DNA from: Cladophialophora immunda
Lineage: Eukaryota > Ascomycota > Eurotiomycetes > Chaetothyriales > Herpotrichiellaceae
Length of the DNA: 64,000 bases
NCBI RefSeq assembly: GCF_000835495.1
Contig: NW_015622543.1
Coordinates: 3,510,463 to 3,574,462 of the forward strand
Reading direction: 5' to 3'
Below the pieces are notes generated by a model. The model had not been told where the DNA came from. It searched no databases and saw nothing but the letters and a program-made list of their open reading frames with translations. A program made the translations under genes and the position numbers. Of this stretch, positions 1 through 11,874 are shown in pieces; position 1 is the stretch's first letter; every line of letters begins with the position of its first letter.

Positions 1-378
1 GCGTCTCGGCCTGCACGGCAGCGACGAGGTTCGGGACATGTCTGCCTACCTAGACCATCGTATTTGTACTTTATCATGAATGTTATGAGCTCTAGTAGTG
101 GAGGATTTCTGAGGCTTTTGAAGTAATACGCAGAGTGCAAGTAATAGTCTTAAGCATCCCCATAAAAGGAGATGTGGCGGGACCTTTTGGAACATTAATA
201 TGTGGCGTTGCGCACCCCATTTGGACAATGCATCAACATCTGTTAGACAGGACACACTCAACTTCCCTTTCCTTCCTCCTCACTCATTCACCATTATCCC
301 TCAGTGACACTACCGGGTCTACGATGGCCGTCCCAGAGACGACCAGTCCTCATTTATGAATATTCGGTCTCCGCGACA
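1..378. other. Upstream region of the SWA2-like gene
   Basis: No gene is supported here. Bases about 255-302 form a pyrimidine-rich tract (CTTCC/CCTCCT type) just before the first in-frame ATG of the following gene, as is common in fungal core promoters or 5' leaders. Short open frames on both strands carry no recognisable protein features. Confidence 0.4.
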
Positions 379-3266
379 ATGGAGGACATAGCGGGGTTGA
401 ACTGGAGTTCGACCCCGGCCCGTGGACAGAACTCGAAACCAGCTCCTGCGACATCAAACTTCTCTGCCTTTAACACGTTAAAGCCTACTCCTCCAGCCTC
501 GGGAAGGGCCTCTCCATTCAACTCGGCATCGATTCAGCCTCCCTCCAAGCCGTCTACCCCGGCAAACGACAGTTTCGCCAATCTCGTTTCTTTCGGACCT
601 GCGTCGCATAAGAATCTCTCGTTGTCGGAACAGCAGAGGTTGCAGGTAGAGGCCAAGTTACAGCAGCAGAAAACCCAGACTCAGAGATTGAATGATCAGT
701 ATGCTGGCGGAGATGATCAATTTTGGAACAACCTGGGGAGTAGGAGAGGGACGCCTGCGGTCGACGCCGAAAAGAATCACACTACAAACCAGAAGAATAA
801 CGAGTTAGACGATGCCGATGACGATCTATTTGCTGCTTTCAATAAACCAATTCCTGTTAAAAGTGACACTATTACTGCATCTGTCCAGAAAAAGCCTGTG
901 AATGTTGATGACAATGACGACCCCTTTGGACTCTCAGAATTCCCCCCCAGGCGGGCAGATACCACCGCCACCGCGAGCACCGCCGCTGGTGATGATGACG
1001 ATGTGCTCGGTCTCCTAGGGAAGCCTGTACCTGCGGCCAGACCAGAATCTCCCCCGCTCGCTGCGGAAGCGCAGGCTGCGGACCTTCATCCGCAAGATAA
1101 AGCTGTCGCAGAACTGGTCGATATGGGGTTCCCAGCGGACAAGGCAAAAGTCGCCCTAGAGGCTACCGAGTCGGGGCTTGACGTCCAAGCAGCTGTGGGC
1201 TATTTATTGAATCAAGCCCATGCTGAGGCGCGCCAAAAGACTCAGTCAAGAACTGCGTCCGGGCAAAGAGGTGATGGCGATAACGGCAGGATGAGCTCCC
1301 GGCATGAGGCGCAAACATCAAGGACAAGACCGCCGTGGGAAGAAGGAGAAGGCTCTCGAAATCGTACCAAAGGTTCCACTCACAATGGAGAGAAGGATTT
1401 CGAACAGCTTGCAGCAGAATTCGGCACCAATTTCTTGAAGACGGCAAATTCTTTGTGGAAGCAAGGGACGAAACGAGTTCAGCAAGCAGTCCACGAATTC
1501 AATTCGGATAGTGAGGCGGGCGGCCAGCCCCGATGGATGCGGGAAGTAGCAGAGCGACCAACCAGAAAAGAACAACCACAACGGCGGCCTGAGGCCGAGT
1601 CGGGGCGTGGTCGAAGGGGACCTAGTCCAGAAGCTCGCGCCCAAGCAAGCATGACGGATGAGGCGATAATGCTGGAATCTAACAGACCAACGCCTGCACC
1701 ACGACCTTCCTCCTCGTCTAGACCGGTTCGACATTTTGACTCGAGTGCCGACAACTCTCGCGATCACTCGCCAATTATACCCTCGCGACTGCGGGAATCG
1801 CTTCCTCAGACCCAGCCAGCATTTCTACGGCAGCAAAATCAATCTCCTGCCTCAAATTCGAGAGCTAGTTTGAACCGCGCCGCCGCCGACGAACAGGCTG
1901 CTCAAGCATATGTCAGTTCTGCTCGACGGCGAAAGCAACAACCTCACCCTGTTCATGAAGCGCCACCAGCAGCCGTTCCTGAATCAAATCTTCTCGAAGG
2001 CGGTTTCAAAGACACTTCTCCCGCCTTTCGTGCAGCGGCAACTCCTGCAGGAACGAGCAAACCTCCGCCTCGCCCTCAAACCCATCCATCGAAGCAACGC
2101 GTCGACTCGAACCCGGTTCAAGTCCGGCCCCCGGCTCCCAGCCGCACTGTCCCCTCCATATCAGTCATCGCACTCCAGGCCAGTCATTCCCACCGTGAAA
2201 AAGGCAACGAACATTTCAAGCGTGGGGACTATGCTTCAGCGCACCAGTCTTATGCTACTTCCCTGTCGCACTTGCCGGATGCTCATCCGCTAACCATAGT
2301 GCTTTTGACAAACCGTGCTCTTACAGCACTCAAAATAGGCGAGCCGAAACAAGCCATTGTCGACGCCGATAGGGCCATAATGATCATCGGTCCGTCAAAG
2401 GGAGAGAATGAGATCATAGAGATCACCAGTTCGGGCGACATGGGAAACAAGCCAATGCGCGAGTACTACGGGAAAGCGCTAATGCGCAAAGCCGAAGCAC
2501 TGGAGCAGATGGAGAAATGGACTGAGGCCGCAGTCGTCTGGAGAGAAGCTGTGGAAGGAGGCCACGGCGGTTCCACAAGTATCCAGGGCCGAATGAGGGC
2601 GGAGAAGGCAGCAAATCCACAGAAACCAAAACCTGCCCCTGCCTCGACCACTGTCGGAGCAAGGAAATCAGGTTCCGCATCTGCTCCACCATCTTCGACG
2701 CTCCGCCGAGCGCCGCCGGCGCCAGCATCTACCAGCCTGAAGCCAGCAGAAGCTGTTTCTCGCCTTCGCGCCGCGAACCTGGCCGCGGACAAGCTCGATG
2801 ATGAAAAGTTCCGTCTCTCCGAGTCTGTCGACGCGCGGATCAATGCGTGGAAATCTGGAAAGCAAGACAATCTCCGTGCCTTGCTGGGTTCCCTTGACAG
2901 TGTTCTCTGGGAGGGTAGTGGGTGGAAGAAGATAAGCATGGCCGACTTGGTCCTTCCTGGCAAAGTCAAGGTGCAGTATATGAAGGGGATTGGTAAGGTG
3001 CATCCTGACAAGGTACGTATATGTCTTGATTGTTGAACGTTGAAGGGCCATGGTGTCACCCGAATTCCCACCCGATCATTGTGGCTCAACTGGGATCAGA
3101 ACCAGCCAGCGTCCAGTTTTGAGTTAAAGAGAGATCGATGCTAACTCTGGGTTGTGAACTTTAGATCCCTACCGATGCCACTACCGAGCAGAGAATGATT
3201 GCCGGGGCCGTCTTCAGCGCGTTAAATGACGCCTGGGACAAATTCAAGGCCGAGAATGGTCTATAG
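379..3266 (+). CDS. SWA2: Auxilin-like clathrin-uncoating J-domain protein (UBA-TPR-J)
   Basis: Two exons, 379-3012 and 3165-3266, encode 911 residues. The domain order is that of yeast Swa2 and S. pombe Ucp7: a disordered Ser/Pro-rich N-terminus with DDPFG/DDDLF-type motifs likely to bind clathrin or adaptors, a UBA domain at about 240-280 (VDMGFPADKAKVAL), a TPR block at about 594-700 (REKGNEHFKRGDYASA), and a C-terminal J domain. The J-domain HPDK motif sits exactly at the exon 1/intron junction; exon 2 supplies the terminal helix ending WDKFKAENGL. The family recruits Hsp70 through HPD to strip clathrin from vesicles in the cytosol. The 152-base intron (GTACGT..TTAG) is required: without it the J domain is truncated. 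The start is the ATG of MEDIAGLNW; the open frame extends upstream to 304, but without conserved sequence. Confidence 0.93.
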
Positions 3267-3510
3267 TCTGGAGACGAGTTGTGAGGTCAAGTCATTCCCC
3301 AGCGTGTAACGCTCTGTATTGAGGAAAATTGTTAGAGCATGGCGAGTCTGCGATATATAGATGAAAGAGATTTTTGACTTTTCACAATCACCCAAACAGA
3401 ACGCTGCCTTTGGTGCTGCGAGCTGCGAATATAGTCATCACCGTGGTCAATCGGTCGGATGATAGTGCTCATATATTTGTACACTTGTCTCACACTTCCA
3501 TGCACTCTCA

Positions 3511-4431
3511 TCACTTCTTCTTCTGGGCAGTCTTCTGTCCTTTATTAGATTTCTTGCCCTTGGTCTTTCTCATCGCCCTAGCTGCTTTGGCCTCCATGCC
3601 TCTCTTCACTCTGAGCGACCGCTTCTTCCATGCCAGCCACCGGTCGTTGCGATCGTACTCCCGCACCTTCACTCCCTTCCTTTCAGCCGCCCAACCGATC
3701 GATGCGTTTGCCTCACGATACGTCCCTTGTCGGTTGAAGGCCGGCGGAGGCGCTGCCGGAGTCGGCGTGACTGCTCCCCTCGAGGATTTGAACGCTACTT
3801 GGCCGTGGCCCTTGCTGCTCAGGCTCAGGTGAGCCTCGAGGAACGACTCGTCCACAGACTTTTGAGACTCTGGTGGCGGTTGCATGGGCGCGGCGTACAT
3901 CCCTAGCCGTCTCCGAGTGGGCGCATTGCGCGGTGTGGGAAGTTGAGATCTTGGTCCTTCCTTTTCCAGTGCCACGCCGATGTATCGTCTCTTGGGATGC
4001 TTCAGGGGATCTCGGTAGTAGCGCACATAGCCGTATTCGAGGGCGTAAAGGGTGTGGTCTTTCCCGATGCCGACGTTCTCGCCGGGGAACCATTTCGTTC
4101 CTGCAGGGGCGGGCGAAGGGTCAATAAATTTTTGCGCCGGCGAATCGCATTCCCAGGGATGCAGCTTACCTCTCTGTTTGAATATTATGTTTCCGGGGTG
4201 CACCCATTCTGAAGAGCCCTTTTTGGCTCCCAGCCGTCTCCCCGCGGAGTCGGAGGGACCGTTTGCGCGGCCTTGCTGGGCGTGAGAAGCATGGCGAACG
4301 AAGATAGTTGAGGTCCGCGGGTTGAGGTGAGCGTGTTTTGAGCATAGGCTCAATGCACTCAGAGACGAAGCTAGCGCGGCTAGAGACGCCTCCGAGGACA
4401 CCACAGGTCTGTATATTCGAGGTTGGAGCAT
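3511..4431 (-). CDS. MRP7: Mitochondrial large-subunit ribosomal protein bL27m
   Basis: Exons run 4431-4170 and 4100-3511 and encode 283 residues. After a basic presequence comes the bL27 core: [20 protein letters not shown], then [23 protein letters not shown] and a [19 protein letters not shown] segment. The long C-terminal extension, rich in Lys/Arg and ending [10 protein letters not shown], is usual for fungal bL27m. The open frame runs unbroken through a 69-base segment at 4101-4169, but GTAAGC..CTGCAG ends and the restored QRGTKWFPG motif show it is an intron of length 3n with no stop codon. The start MLQPRIYRP is preferred over an ATG 18 bases upstream because ML-PR-like starts are usual in relatives (from memory). 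The gene is convergent with SWA2, with a 244-base gap. Confidence 0.93.
   Translation of the reverse strand: MLQPRIYRPVVSSEASLAALASSLSALSLCSKHAHLNPRTSTIFVRHASHAQQGRANGPSDSAGRRLGAKKGSSEWVHPGNIIFKQRGKLHPWECDSPAQKFIDPSPAPAGTKWFPGENVGIGKDHTLYALEYGYVRYYRDPLKHPKRRYIGVALEKEGPRSQLPTPRNAPTRRRLGMYAAPMQPPPESQKSVDESFLEAHLSLSSKGHGQVAFKSSRGAVTPTPAAPPPAFNRQGTYREANASIGWAAERKGVKVREYDRNDRWLAWKKRSLRVKRGMEAKAARAMRKTKGKKSNKGQKTAQKKK
4101..4169 (-). other. Stop-free 3n intron in the bL27m gene
   Basis: A 69-base intron with GTAAGC donor, TTGAC branch-like site and CTGCAG acceptor. It contains no stop in frame, so retention would add 23 residues (starting KLHPWECD) inside the conserved bL27 core, between IIFKQRG and TKWFPG. 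Confidence 0.85.
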
Positions 4432-4449
4432 GATGGGAAGGGTGGTCAA

Positions 4450-5873
4450 CTGAAAGGACTACCTGTGAAGTTGGTCTGCGAGCAGATCAAGCACGCATTG
4501 AGACGGAGCAAGAAGTTGAAAACCACGCTAACCTCATTAGACTACATGCAAGATCACGTGAAATGGCGATGTGTCTCCGCATCTGGGTGTGAAAGCTCGA
4601 CCGTAGAATGTCGTGCGGTCTATTTGACCTCCAGGCGAAACATGCATCTCGTCACGCAATTGTCTGGCTCATGCAGTTCCTCAACCTCATTCCACCCCTC
4701 GACTCGGCACAGTTAGCCTACAGCCCATACAATGTGTTTGTGTTTAATGACTGCTTCATCGTCGTCATACAATGTCATGTACCTCCAAACCTCCTTTTCG
4801 AGTTCTAGAAGTCCACTCTGCCGCGCATATTCCCCGATATATGAAGCGACCTTGTCCCTCGTTATTAAGCTGTTGCCCTTTCCTCGAAGTTAATCGGAAA
4901 TCCACATGGCTATGAGTCTTCACAATTGAAACCCAGCCATCTATTTCCAGCCTCCGACCGGGGACCAGGTGACGAACAAGCCTCGCAGGGTGTCCATCAG
5001 TTGAAATTCGTCCCTGGCGAGCAACTTGCCGAACACAATGGGCGACTCTAATATGACTGCTGGCACTTCGTCGCGAATATTCACCTCAGTGGGCTCCTGA
5101 TTCCAACGAGGACCAATACCGCACAAGTACCACAGCACATCTCGGCCCTGCAGGTTAGAACGCCATCGTCTCTCACACATTGAGGAAGACAGCTCTTTGG
5201 AAGCTTCGTTCTGGCAGCTTCGAATCTTGTTTCCTGACTCGCACCAAATAAAATACCGGAAAGTTGCACAATGAGACCTGCTCCAGATGGCGTCGCATCG
5301 AGTCTCACAAAGAGTGGACCGGGAACTCCTCAATGTTGAGCACTGAGGTCCCCCGCCAGACATGACGGTGCCCACCGGCCTCGCTTCTCGCAAGCTTCTT
5401 GAAGCATGAGAAATTGCCAATCCTGCCGGAAGTCTCTGCAACAGACTCCAAACAATTTTCATTCTCTGTACGTCATTTGCTTCTATCATCTTGTCGCATG
5501 CCTGGTCCTAGGCTTTCGCCGAGGTAAAGCGTCTCGTCGAGTGCGCACCTCGTGGATCTCGTGGTTAATGTAAATCACAAGGTTGCCAATTCCAGAAACC
5601 GGCGATCAGATCCCTGTCCTGGTAAGATTCTCGTGGCGAAAAGCTTTCGTGGTCTTCGCGTCATCTGTCGCAGAATCGTGTGCTCGAAGTACGTGTTCAT
5701 TCACTTGTGTGTTGCTCATGTTTCACGCCATCAGTCATCCGTTTGCAATCACCGCCTTGGACTGTATCTACGGCCACGGACCGAGTCCCCTCACGGGGAT
5801 GGGGAATTGAGACTTTCCAGCTTCTGAAAACAGATCCCAGAAATCCTCTTGACGATACTTAGAGCACGTCAAT
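4450..5873. other. Long intergenic stretch between bL27m and TOK channel
   Basis: Apart from a doubtful coding fragment (4941-5489, minus), I see nothing that supports a gene here. The part next to 4450 is the presumed promoter of the bL27m gene. The part up to 5873 is 3' to the potassium-channel gene. Confidence 0.4.
4941..5489 (-). other. Doubtful coding fragment, unknown product
   Basis: An open frame of 182 codons on the minus strand. The C-terminal third (from GRDVLWYLCGIG to LFVTWSPVGGW) has a protein-like composition with hydrophobic and charged residues alternating, while the N-terminal part is rich in Arg, Ser and Cys and looks random. A second minus frame at 5308-5081 is also open and also looks partly protein-like. 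This could be a spliced small gene or a decayed fragment. I found no splice pair that joins the frames convincingly and recognise no family. Confidence 0.25.
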
Positions 5874-8000
5874 TCACGTCATTGGATGCCCATTCGGAAC
5901 CTTTTCTGCAGTCTGGCCCGAGGAGCCTGTATCGATGGGCACATTGCCAGAATTGACTCTGATCTCCAGCAGCTCCTGCTCCAGCTTCTCGACCAGTGTA
6001 ATCAACATCCACTCTGTCAGATACTCGGTCACGTTCATGGGATTTTTCGGGTGCAGCCAATCGATGAGTCCATCCCCGTCACGAAAGTCTTCAGTCGTTC
6101 TGCTTTTTGTTCGGGTCGGCGTGGTCGAACCATCACCATTCGATTGATCTTCACCCTCCAGAGGCTCAAGAGGGCCCATCAAATCAATGATGTACTCCCA
6201 GTCTTCGAATGTGTATTCCGGCTTCTGTCCATCGTGCTGGTCTCTCAAGTGATCCACGATAATCTGCTTCAGCACCTTGGCCAGTAGATGATTTCTATCA
6301 TGAACGTTTGCGGGAAATTCTCGAGGCAGCTTGTCTGGTGCCGCAAATTGGTCAGTCGCAAGCGAGCCGGCGAAGTCAGGGGACTTGATACCACTTACCG
6401 AAGTGATCTTTCCTCCCTGCATCCTTGGGCTGTCCGCGAGACGGGAAAAGCTTTCGTCTCAGCCAGTGCTTCTGCGCGACAAAGTACGGATTGCCAACCG
6501 CCTTCGCGATGCTGGAAACCAACATTGTCCAAGTCGGGATTGCAATGAGCGACCATAGGACGAAAAAGGCCTTCGCGGAGTGGCTCTCCAGAGTCAGGTC
6601 ACCATAGCCAATAACCAGCAGAGCGGTGAAGGCAAAATAAAGTGCCTCAAAGTAAGACCAATGTTGTTGGCGCTCCGAGACCCAAAAAATGACGGCGCCT
6701 ATGAGCCATAAGGTAAACCAGACAGTCATCCACAGACCCACAGTGTATCCCAAGCGCTTCTTGGCCGACCGAAGCAATACCCCTTTCATCAGCTCGAATT
6801 CTTGACGCTCGATGGCTTTTCGGTCATTGTCTGACGATCCCTCGACCGGGTCGATAGGTACCGAGCCATCACCCTCGGACTGGCTGGTGTGTTTGCCATT
6901 AGCACTCGGGTTGCCGGCTCGGGCATCTCGCGCGTGGACCTCCTTGATTCGTTCTCGGTCTCGCAGATGTATCGCCCAGATCTCTTTGCTGCGATCCAAG
7001 ACCACCGCGGGGATGCAAAAGATGATCAAAAACACAAAGGTGATGCCCACGGCAGCGTACGGAAACAACAATGAGCGCCCGAGGTGCGTGTGAAGATAGA
7101 AATCGCCGAAGCCTATTGTCAGAAGAGTCACGTCGGCCCAATAGACCGCGTCGAGGTAGCTCCAACCTTCGACGGAAGAAAAGACAACGGCGCCGATCAG
7201 GATGTACGACATGAAGGCGGTTGTCAGAAACATCAGTCGGTGGTGGCCTTTTGCGAGCTCGACCCGGGAGTCGCGACGAGAAGTCCGTACACGCGCGATG
7301 GTCAATGCGGTGTATATCGTCACGGTTGACGTGATGAAGTACAATATCGCCGCGAAGATGGCGTAGTAGAATGCTTCGTTGAAGCCATACTGCGGCGTGG
7401 AGGAGGTGTTGAGTGTTTCACAGGCAGCCACGACAAGGCCAATGAGGATGAACGAAGCCACGCCTCCAGCGATGGTGTTGCCAAGCACGAATTGGACATT
7501 ATTTCGCCTTAGAGTAGGGTCTTCCCTTTCGACGAGGAGGAAGATGGCAAGGTTGGCCACAACACCGAAAGACAGGGAAACTGCATTGAGAGCAATTAGC
7601 CACGCCGGGTCAGGGACATTGCCGCTGCCGTTGCTGTAGTGTCTCCAGGGCCTTACTAAAGCGCAGATGTTGAGCGCACTGGCAATAGGCCCGAAGGTCC
7701 CTGCGATGAGCGGAAACACGGTGATGGCGAACCACTCTCGCCTGCCACCGGGGTCAGTCAATTGATTCTAGATGATTTTTCGTGAGGAGCCGCAGTTTCT
7801 GCAGACCTTAGTGCCTCCTCCTTCTTCTCAGTGTCCTCCTCGGGCGGGAGCTTGCCCTGCATCCATTCATCACCCTTGAGATAGCTGAAGCTCCTCTGCC
7901 TGGTTGGCATGGTCCAGAAAGGAGAGGAAGGGAGCGCGTTCAAGGCGAGGGATATGGCACTGCCGAATGAGTTGGATCCGCTATAGAGTCGACGATCCAC
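5874..8000 (-). CDS. TOK1: Outward-rectifier two-pore-domain potassium channel (TOK family)
   Basis: Three exons, 8000-7807, 7741-6399 and 6334-5874, encode 665 residues. Two K+ selectivity filters are visible, LLTIGFGDFYLHTHLG and LLVIGYGDLTLES, each flanked by hydrophobic segments. This is the eight-helix, two-pore layout unique to fungal TOK channels of the plasma membrane, which let K+ out on depolarisation. The N-terminal exon is short and hydrophilic. The C-terminal tail is cytosolic and acidic. Intron 2 (6335-6398) has a good GTAAGT donor and a CTGAC branch. Intron 1 (7742-7806) has a weaker GTCTGC donor but a CTGAC branch and restores frame, joining EEALR to REWFAITVFP; the continuous frame upstream of exon 2 has a TAG, so some splice or frameshift is needed. 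Start 8000 is the longest; MPTRQRSF at 7911 is an alternative. Divergent from LCL2. Confidence 0.9.
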
Positions 8001-8931
8001 CTCGCCATCTGGCCCTCTATATTGGCTAGACTGTCTTGGAATAAGACAAAACTCTGAAAAATCACAGCTTGTGATTCGATGGAAGCTTGCTCGGCGGCAG
8101 GCTTGGGAGGTATTGCGGCGAGAAGCCGATGAAGTTATGTTACCGTTGGGATAAGAGTTTGCGGGTAGCTAAAGAAGCCCGTAAATAGTGCAACAGCTTG
8201 GAGAACAGCTTCGTGCATGTCGAATCAATCGAGAGCTCCTAGGATCCAGAGATGGATATATGGCGCGACGGCTTTATTGCGATGTGGCCGTGTGATGGTT
8301 GCTGCGGGGGTGGAGTGATGCTAAAAGGCGCGCAATTCGCATCCCTATCGCCGAATTCTCGGACTCGAATGCTTTTTCCCCGTATTAACCCCTCCAGCTC
8401 CAGAGAGCCAGCAGCGACAGACAGGGGAATACAATATAGACCTTGGCAGAGGCTGCAGCTGATGCGATTCTCTAGTTGTTGTCGCCTTGTCCTCCCCCAC
8501 GTCGGAAGCTGGCGGGCCACTTATCAACTAAGACGATCTATTCCTCTCGTATCAGGCTCTTGAGTCGTACGACACTACACCCTTTTGGGCTGATGCTCTC
8601 CTGTTGGCATCATGTGCATCCAATGTTTCTGGTGACTGGCACTCGCAACTCTCGTCTTGCCGTGTCCCTGCCATCCTCCAAAGCATGAGATTCTTCCAGC
8701 CGCTGTCTCGCTGCTTATTAGTCCTTTTCCGAGCGAAGGAGCCGGCGAGCCGGCGAGGCGGCTATTAGCCTTAGCGGCGCCGCTTTATCGATGCTAATCA
8801 GAGCTAGACAGGGCTTGGCAGCTTGGCAGACCTTTTCCCGTTGCGGTGTCGACACCTGGCAACGTCCAATTGTCTCCCCTTCCATCATATCATCTCAACC
8901 CCAAACCATTCTGGCCATCTGAAACCGCATC
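8001..8931. other. Divergent promoter region, TOK channel / LCL2
   Basis: 930 bases separate the two divergent start codons. Short GC-rich repeats of the form GAGCCGGCGAGCCGGCGAGG lie at about 8740-8760. No coding feature is supported. Confidence 0.4.
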
Positions 8932-9450
8932 ATGAAGGCGCTCATCACCGTCGTACTCTTTCTCGCAGGCATTGCCTCAGCCCAATTTCAGTTCTTCGAG
9001 CAGTTCTTCCATGGAGGCCAGCAGAACCAAGCAGCTCAGGAGAAACAGAATGTCCCTAGCGACTCGAATTGGTATCGCCAGAACTGGGACGGAGGTATGT
9101 CCTTCTTTCGACTCTCCCATCAAGCTCGCGTGTGCATTATATCTGGCCCTCTATCACCCTCACCCTGTCATTGTTCTTGTGGCTCAATACACGAGATCAT
9201 TAACTCGAACTGTGTTCCCCGACATGACAACGGCTGACTGGCCAACCACCGTCCAGCAACCTGCAACAACTATTTGTGCCCGGACACCCTCGCTTGTGTC
9301 CATTTTCCGCACCACTGCCCTTGTCCGCATCCCGATGTGGAAGACAAGATCGAACTTGGGGATGGCATAGCCATCTGCGCCAGCAAAGGAGGTTTCAAGG
9401 TCGGCGAGACGGTACGGAAAATCGAGCTGGCAAGGAAAGGTCTGCTGTGA
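8932..9450 (+). CDS. LCL2: Long chronological lifespan protein 2 (secreted, ER-associated)
   Basis: Exons 8932-9094 and 9257-9450 encode 118 residues. A signal peptide ([17 protein letters not shown]) precedes [12 protein letters not shown]. Exon 2 carries the family signature [19 protein letters not shown], then [20 protein letters not shown], and ends [10 protein letters not shown]. Length and motif order match the whole fungal LCL2 family, small cysteine-rich secretory-pathway proteins associated genetically with ER-associated degradation and chronological lifespan in yeast. The 162-base intron has a GTATGT donor, a CTGAC branch at about 9234 and a CCAG acceptor; the split codon is phase 1. 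Six or more cysteines suggest disulphides. Confidence 0.95.
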
Positions 9451-10777
9451 TGTACCCTACGAAGACAACAGTACCAGCAGCAGTTTATCAGGGGAGACTC
9501 CCTGGATAAGCGCATCCCTCAACCTCTTTCTAGGTGGGTTACTCGGCCCGGGGCTGCTTGCTGAAGCTAAGTGCCCGTTTAGGCCAGTCACCCCGAGCAG
9601 AGTAGAATCTTGACAACGAATGACGCGAGAGTGGTGAATGGATATATGCGCTCAGCAATTCCTCCGGAATTTCCGAGGCACTGTGCCGTCAGGAGGGCAG
9701 ATTTCTTTGAAAGCGAATGAGGATTTCCTGGCGAGTATGCCATTCCACGAGCTCCTTCCGGCCTCAGCCCGTCAACTTTCGACACCCCTCGGTTTGGGAC
9801 CTCTTACCGGATAGATTTTCCAAAATCACGGTGACGGGGCAGAATTGGCGGGCCAGACTCGCAAATACGCGGCGCTGTCCGACATGGAAGCATGTTAATA
9901 TCTTTTAGCCAGCGTGGCCGGAGATCGCTGAACACTAGTGAGGTGGCAGGCCATATCAGATATATCTACCCATATAGATGGAGAGAAATGACACCCCTGT
10001 TTCCAAAGGTCAACGAAGTACGAATTGTACGTCGTCAACTCTGACAACCGAATGGGCCAGAATGCCCAGAGCCGCGCAATATGTTGGTTATCTCAATTTT
10101 TATTTTCGGTCGATCGTCCAGAAATAGGGAGCTGTCTAGTACCACATTTCGATCCACAAGCCTCAAGGACGCTGGATCTCCGTCGAGCACCTGACTGAAT
10201 CAATACATGAAGACCATGGGTCACCATCCCAAGAACCTATCCACCTCCCCCACAAAACAAACGAGACCGTGAACCGAGAGACACCTCAGGTGTGGCACTG
10301 AACATCTTTGCGGGACGGTTTCTAAGATCTTCTGCGCAGCTGATGGGGTCTCGAGTTCTCAGCACGGCGGTGGAGACGCGCCTGATCGCTGATGGAAAGT
10401 GTCAGTATATATTGGCGCACGGAATAGTCGATGGGGTGACGGCCGGAGTCAAAACCCTAGTTAGTTCCCTGAACAGCTAGCACTGCTGTCCCATGATGAT
10501 GGCAGAGGAAGATGCAGGAGCTGTCGTATCCCTTCTAAAGGAGGGGTGGCTTGCTGTAGTGGGCTACCTTCTCTTAGTACAGAGGTCAACCTCCATTTCC
10601 GACGCAAAGATCTTCTGACCTTCACCATATAGTCAGGCCTCCAGGGGCAAGCGCGGAAAAGTCAGCGATAGAAGGATGTCAGTGGGAGAGGAAGCACGAT
10701 GGTGATGCAGTTGCGATGGTATTGCTGGATATTACATATGTACACCCTGTCTCCACTTGCTCGACCAGGCAACTCTT
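9451..10777. other. Intergenic region, nothing recognised
   Basis: Between LCL2 (+) and the beta-propeller gene (-), which converge here. Short open frames at 9717-9908 and 10292-10480 have no protein-like features. Bases around 9950-9975 are AT-rich with ATATAGATGG-like runs. No repeat or RNA gene is seen. Confidence 0.4.
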
Positions 10778-11874
10778 CTACGTGCTCACAGTCACCTTGT
10801 AGACAGCCCCTCCCAGAGTGACATTTCCGTTCAGCCACTGGTCGATGCCACCAGTGGTGCTCACGTACAGGACTTTTCCGCGTTGGCTTTGGCTGATCCA
10901 CCTGGCCGAGGTCGGGCCCGGCAGACCGGTGGCGTAAACGGTGTAGAGGCCGGTCTTCAAGTCGATCTTGAGGAGCTCGTCAGGCTGGTTGGTGATATAG
11001 GCAAACCGCTGTTGGGGGTCAATCTCAAAGTCGTCACAGTCAAGCCCCGTGCTGATCACCGTCACCGGTCCGACCTTGGCGCCGGTGGAAGGGTCGAGCG
11101 CCACGCGACCAAACGTCCCGATGCTGGGGTTGTTGTAGTACAAGGTGCTGCCCACCACGCGGATCCCGTTGACGCCGTTCCCGGTCGCGGTGGGATCCGT
11201 CATTTTGGGGTCGGTGAATAGGAGTTTAGCACCGCCGTGGACAACGTCAACCCCCCAAATGCCGCCCAGGGCTTGATCGACCATAAGCACAATCCGGTCG
11301 TTCAGCGCCGCAACGCCGTTCAGGAGACTCGCGTTGTTGGGGCCTTTAGCAAGCTGTGTGATACATGGAGGGCCACTTCGCAGGTCAACCAGCCATGTGA
11401 TCCCAGTTCCAGGCGTACACTAGAACGACCAAAAATCATTAGCCTCGTTGAAATCTGGACGCGCACGACGTGGCACGCAGGTTGTTGCTTTGCAGGTTGT
11501 GGTAATATTCAGTGGCACAGGAGAAAGACAGAGTTTCCTACCTCTAAAAGAGACATGTCGCAGTACATCGTGTTGGCCAGGAACAGGTCGGGCTGAACGT
11601 CGGTAATGCTCATGATGGAGCTTCCAACCGCGCTCCAGTCATGGATTACTTGTTGTTGTCCGTTCGCGGGATTCAACTGCGTGAGGACAGCGGATGTGGC
11701 GGTGGCAGGCAGGATCCAGCCGTTCGGACGCACGGCCAGGTTTTCGATCCATACCGCGTCTTGGTACTGGTAGACGAGTTGGACCGAAGGGGCAGAGGTG
11801 GCGGCATCTGCATCTGCCGTGCAGAAACCCGAGATTGTGAGGCAGAACGCCAAGCTCCAAAAGAGCGCCGCCAT
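10778..11874 (-). CDS. Secreted six-bladed beta-propeller (SMP-30/gluconolactonase-like) protein
   Basis: Exons 11874-11542 and 11419-10778 encode 324 residues. A signal peptide of about 24 residues (MAALFWSLAFCLTISGFCTA) leads into repeated blades: ENLAVRPNGWILPATA, SITDVQPDLFLAN, NGVAALNDRIVLMVDQALGGIWGV, NGIRVVGSTLYYNN, DDFEIDPQQRFAYITNQPDELLKID, GGIDQWLNG. These NG and D-F repeats are those of SMP-30/strictosidine-synthase-like propellers common in Pezizomycotina; some act as lactonases, most are uncharacterised. The 122-base intron has GTAGGA and TTCTAG ends, phase 0. The substrate cannot be read from the sequence. The gene stands alone, without pathway partners. Confidence 0.85.

Noticed and set aside
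2466..3089. Long antisense open frame (207 codons) opposite the SWA2 gene
   Set aside because: It overlaps the conserved TPR and J-domain coding sequence, is rich in Arg/Ser/Cys and has no family features; a shadow of the codon bias on the plus strand.
10757..11221. Plus-strand open frame of 154 codons over the beta-propeller gene
   Set aside because: It is antisense to clear propeller repeats with a signal peptide and proper intron; its own composition (Val, Gly, Arg, His) is that of a shadow frame.
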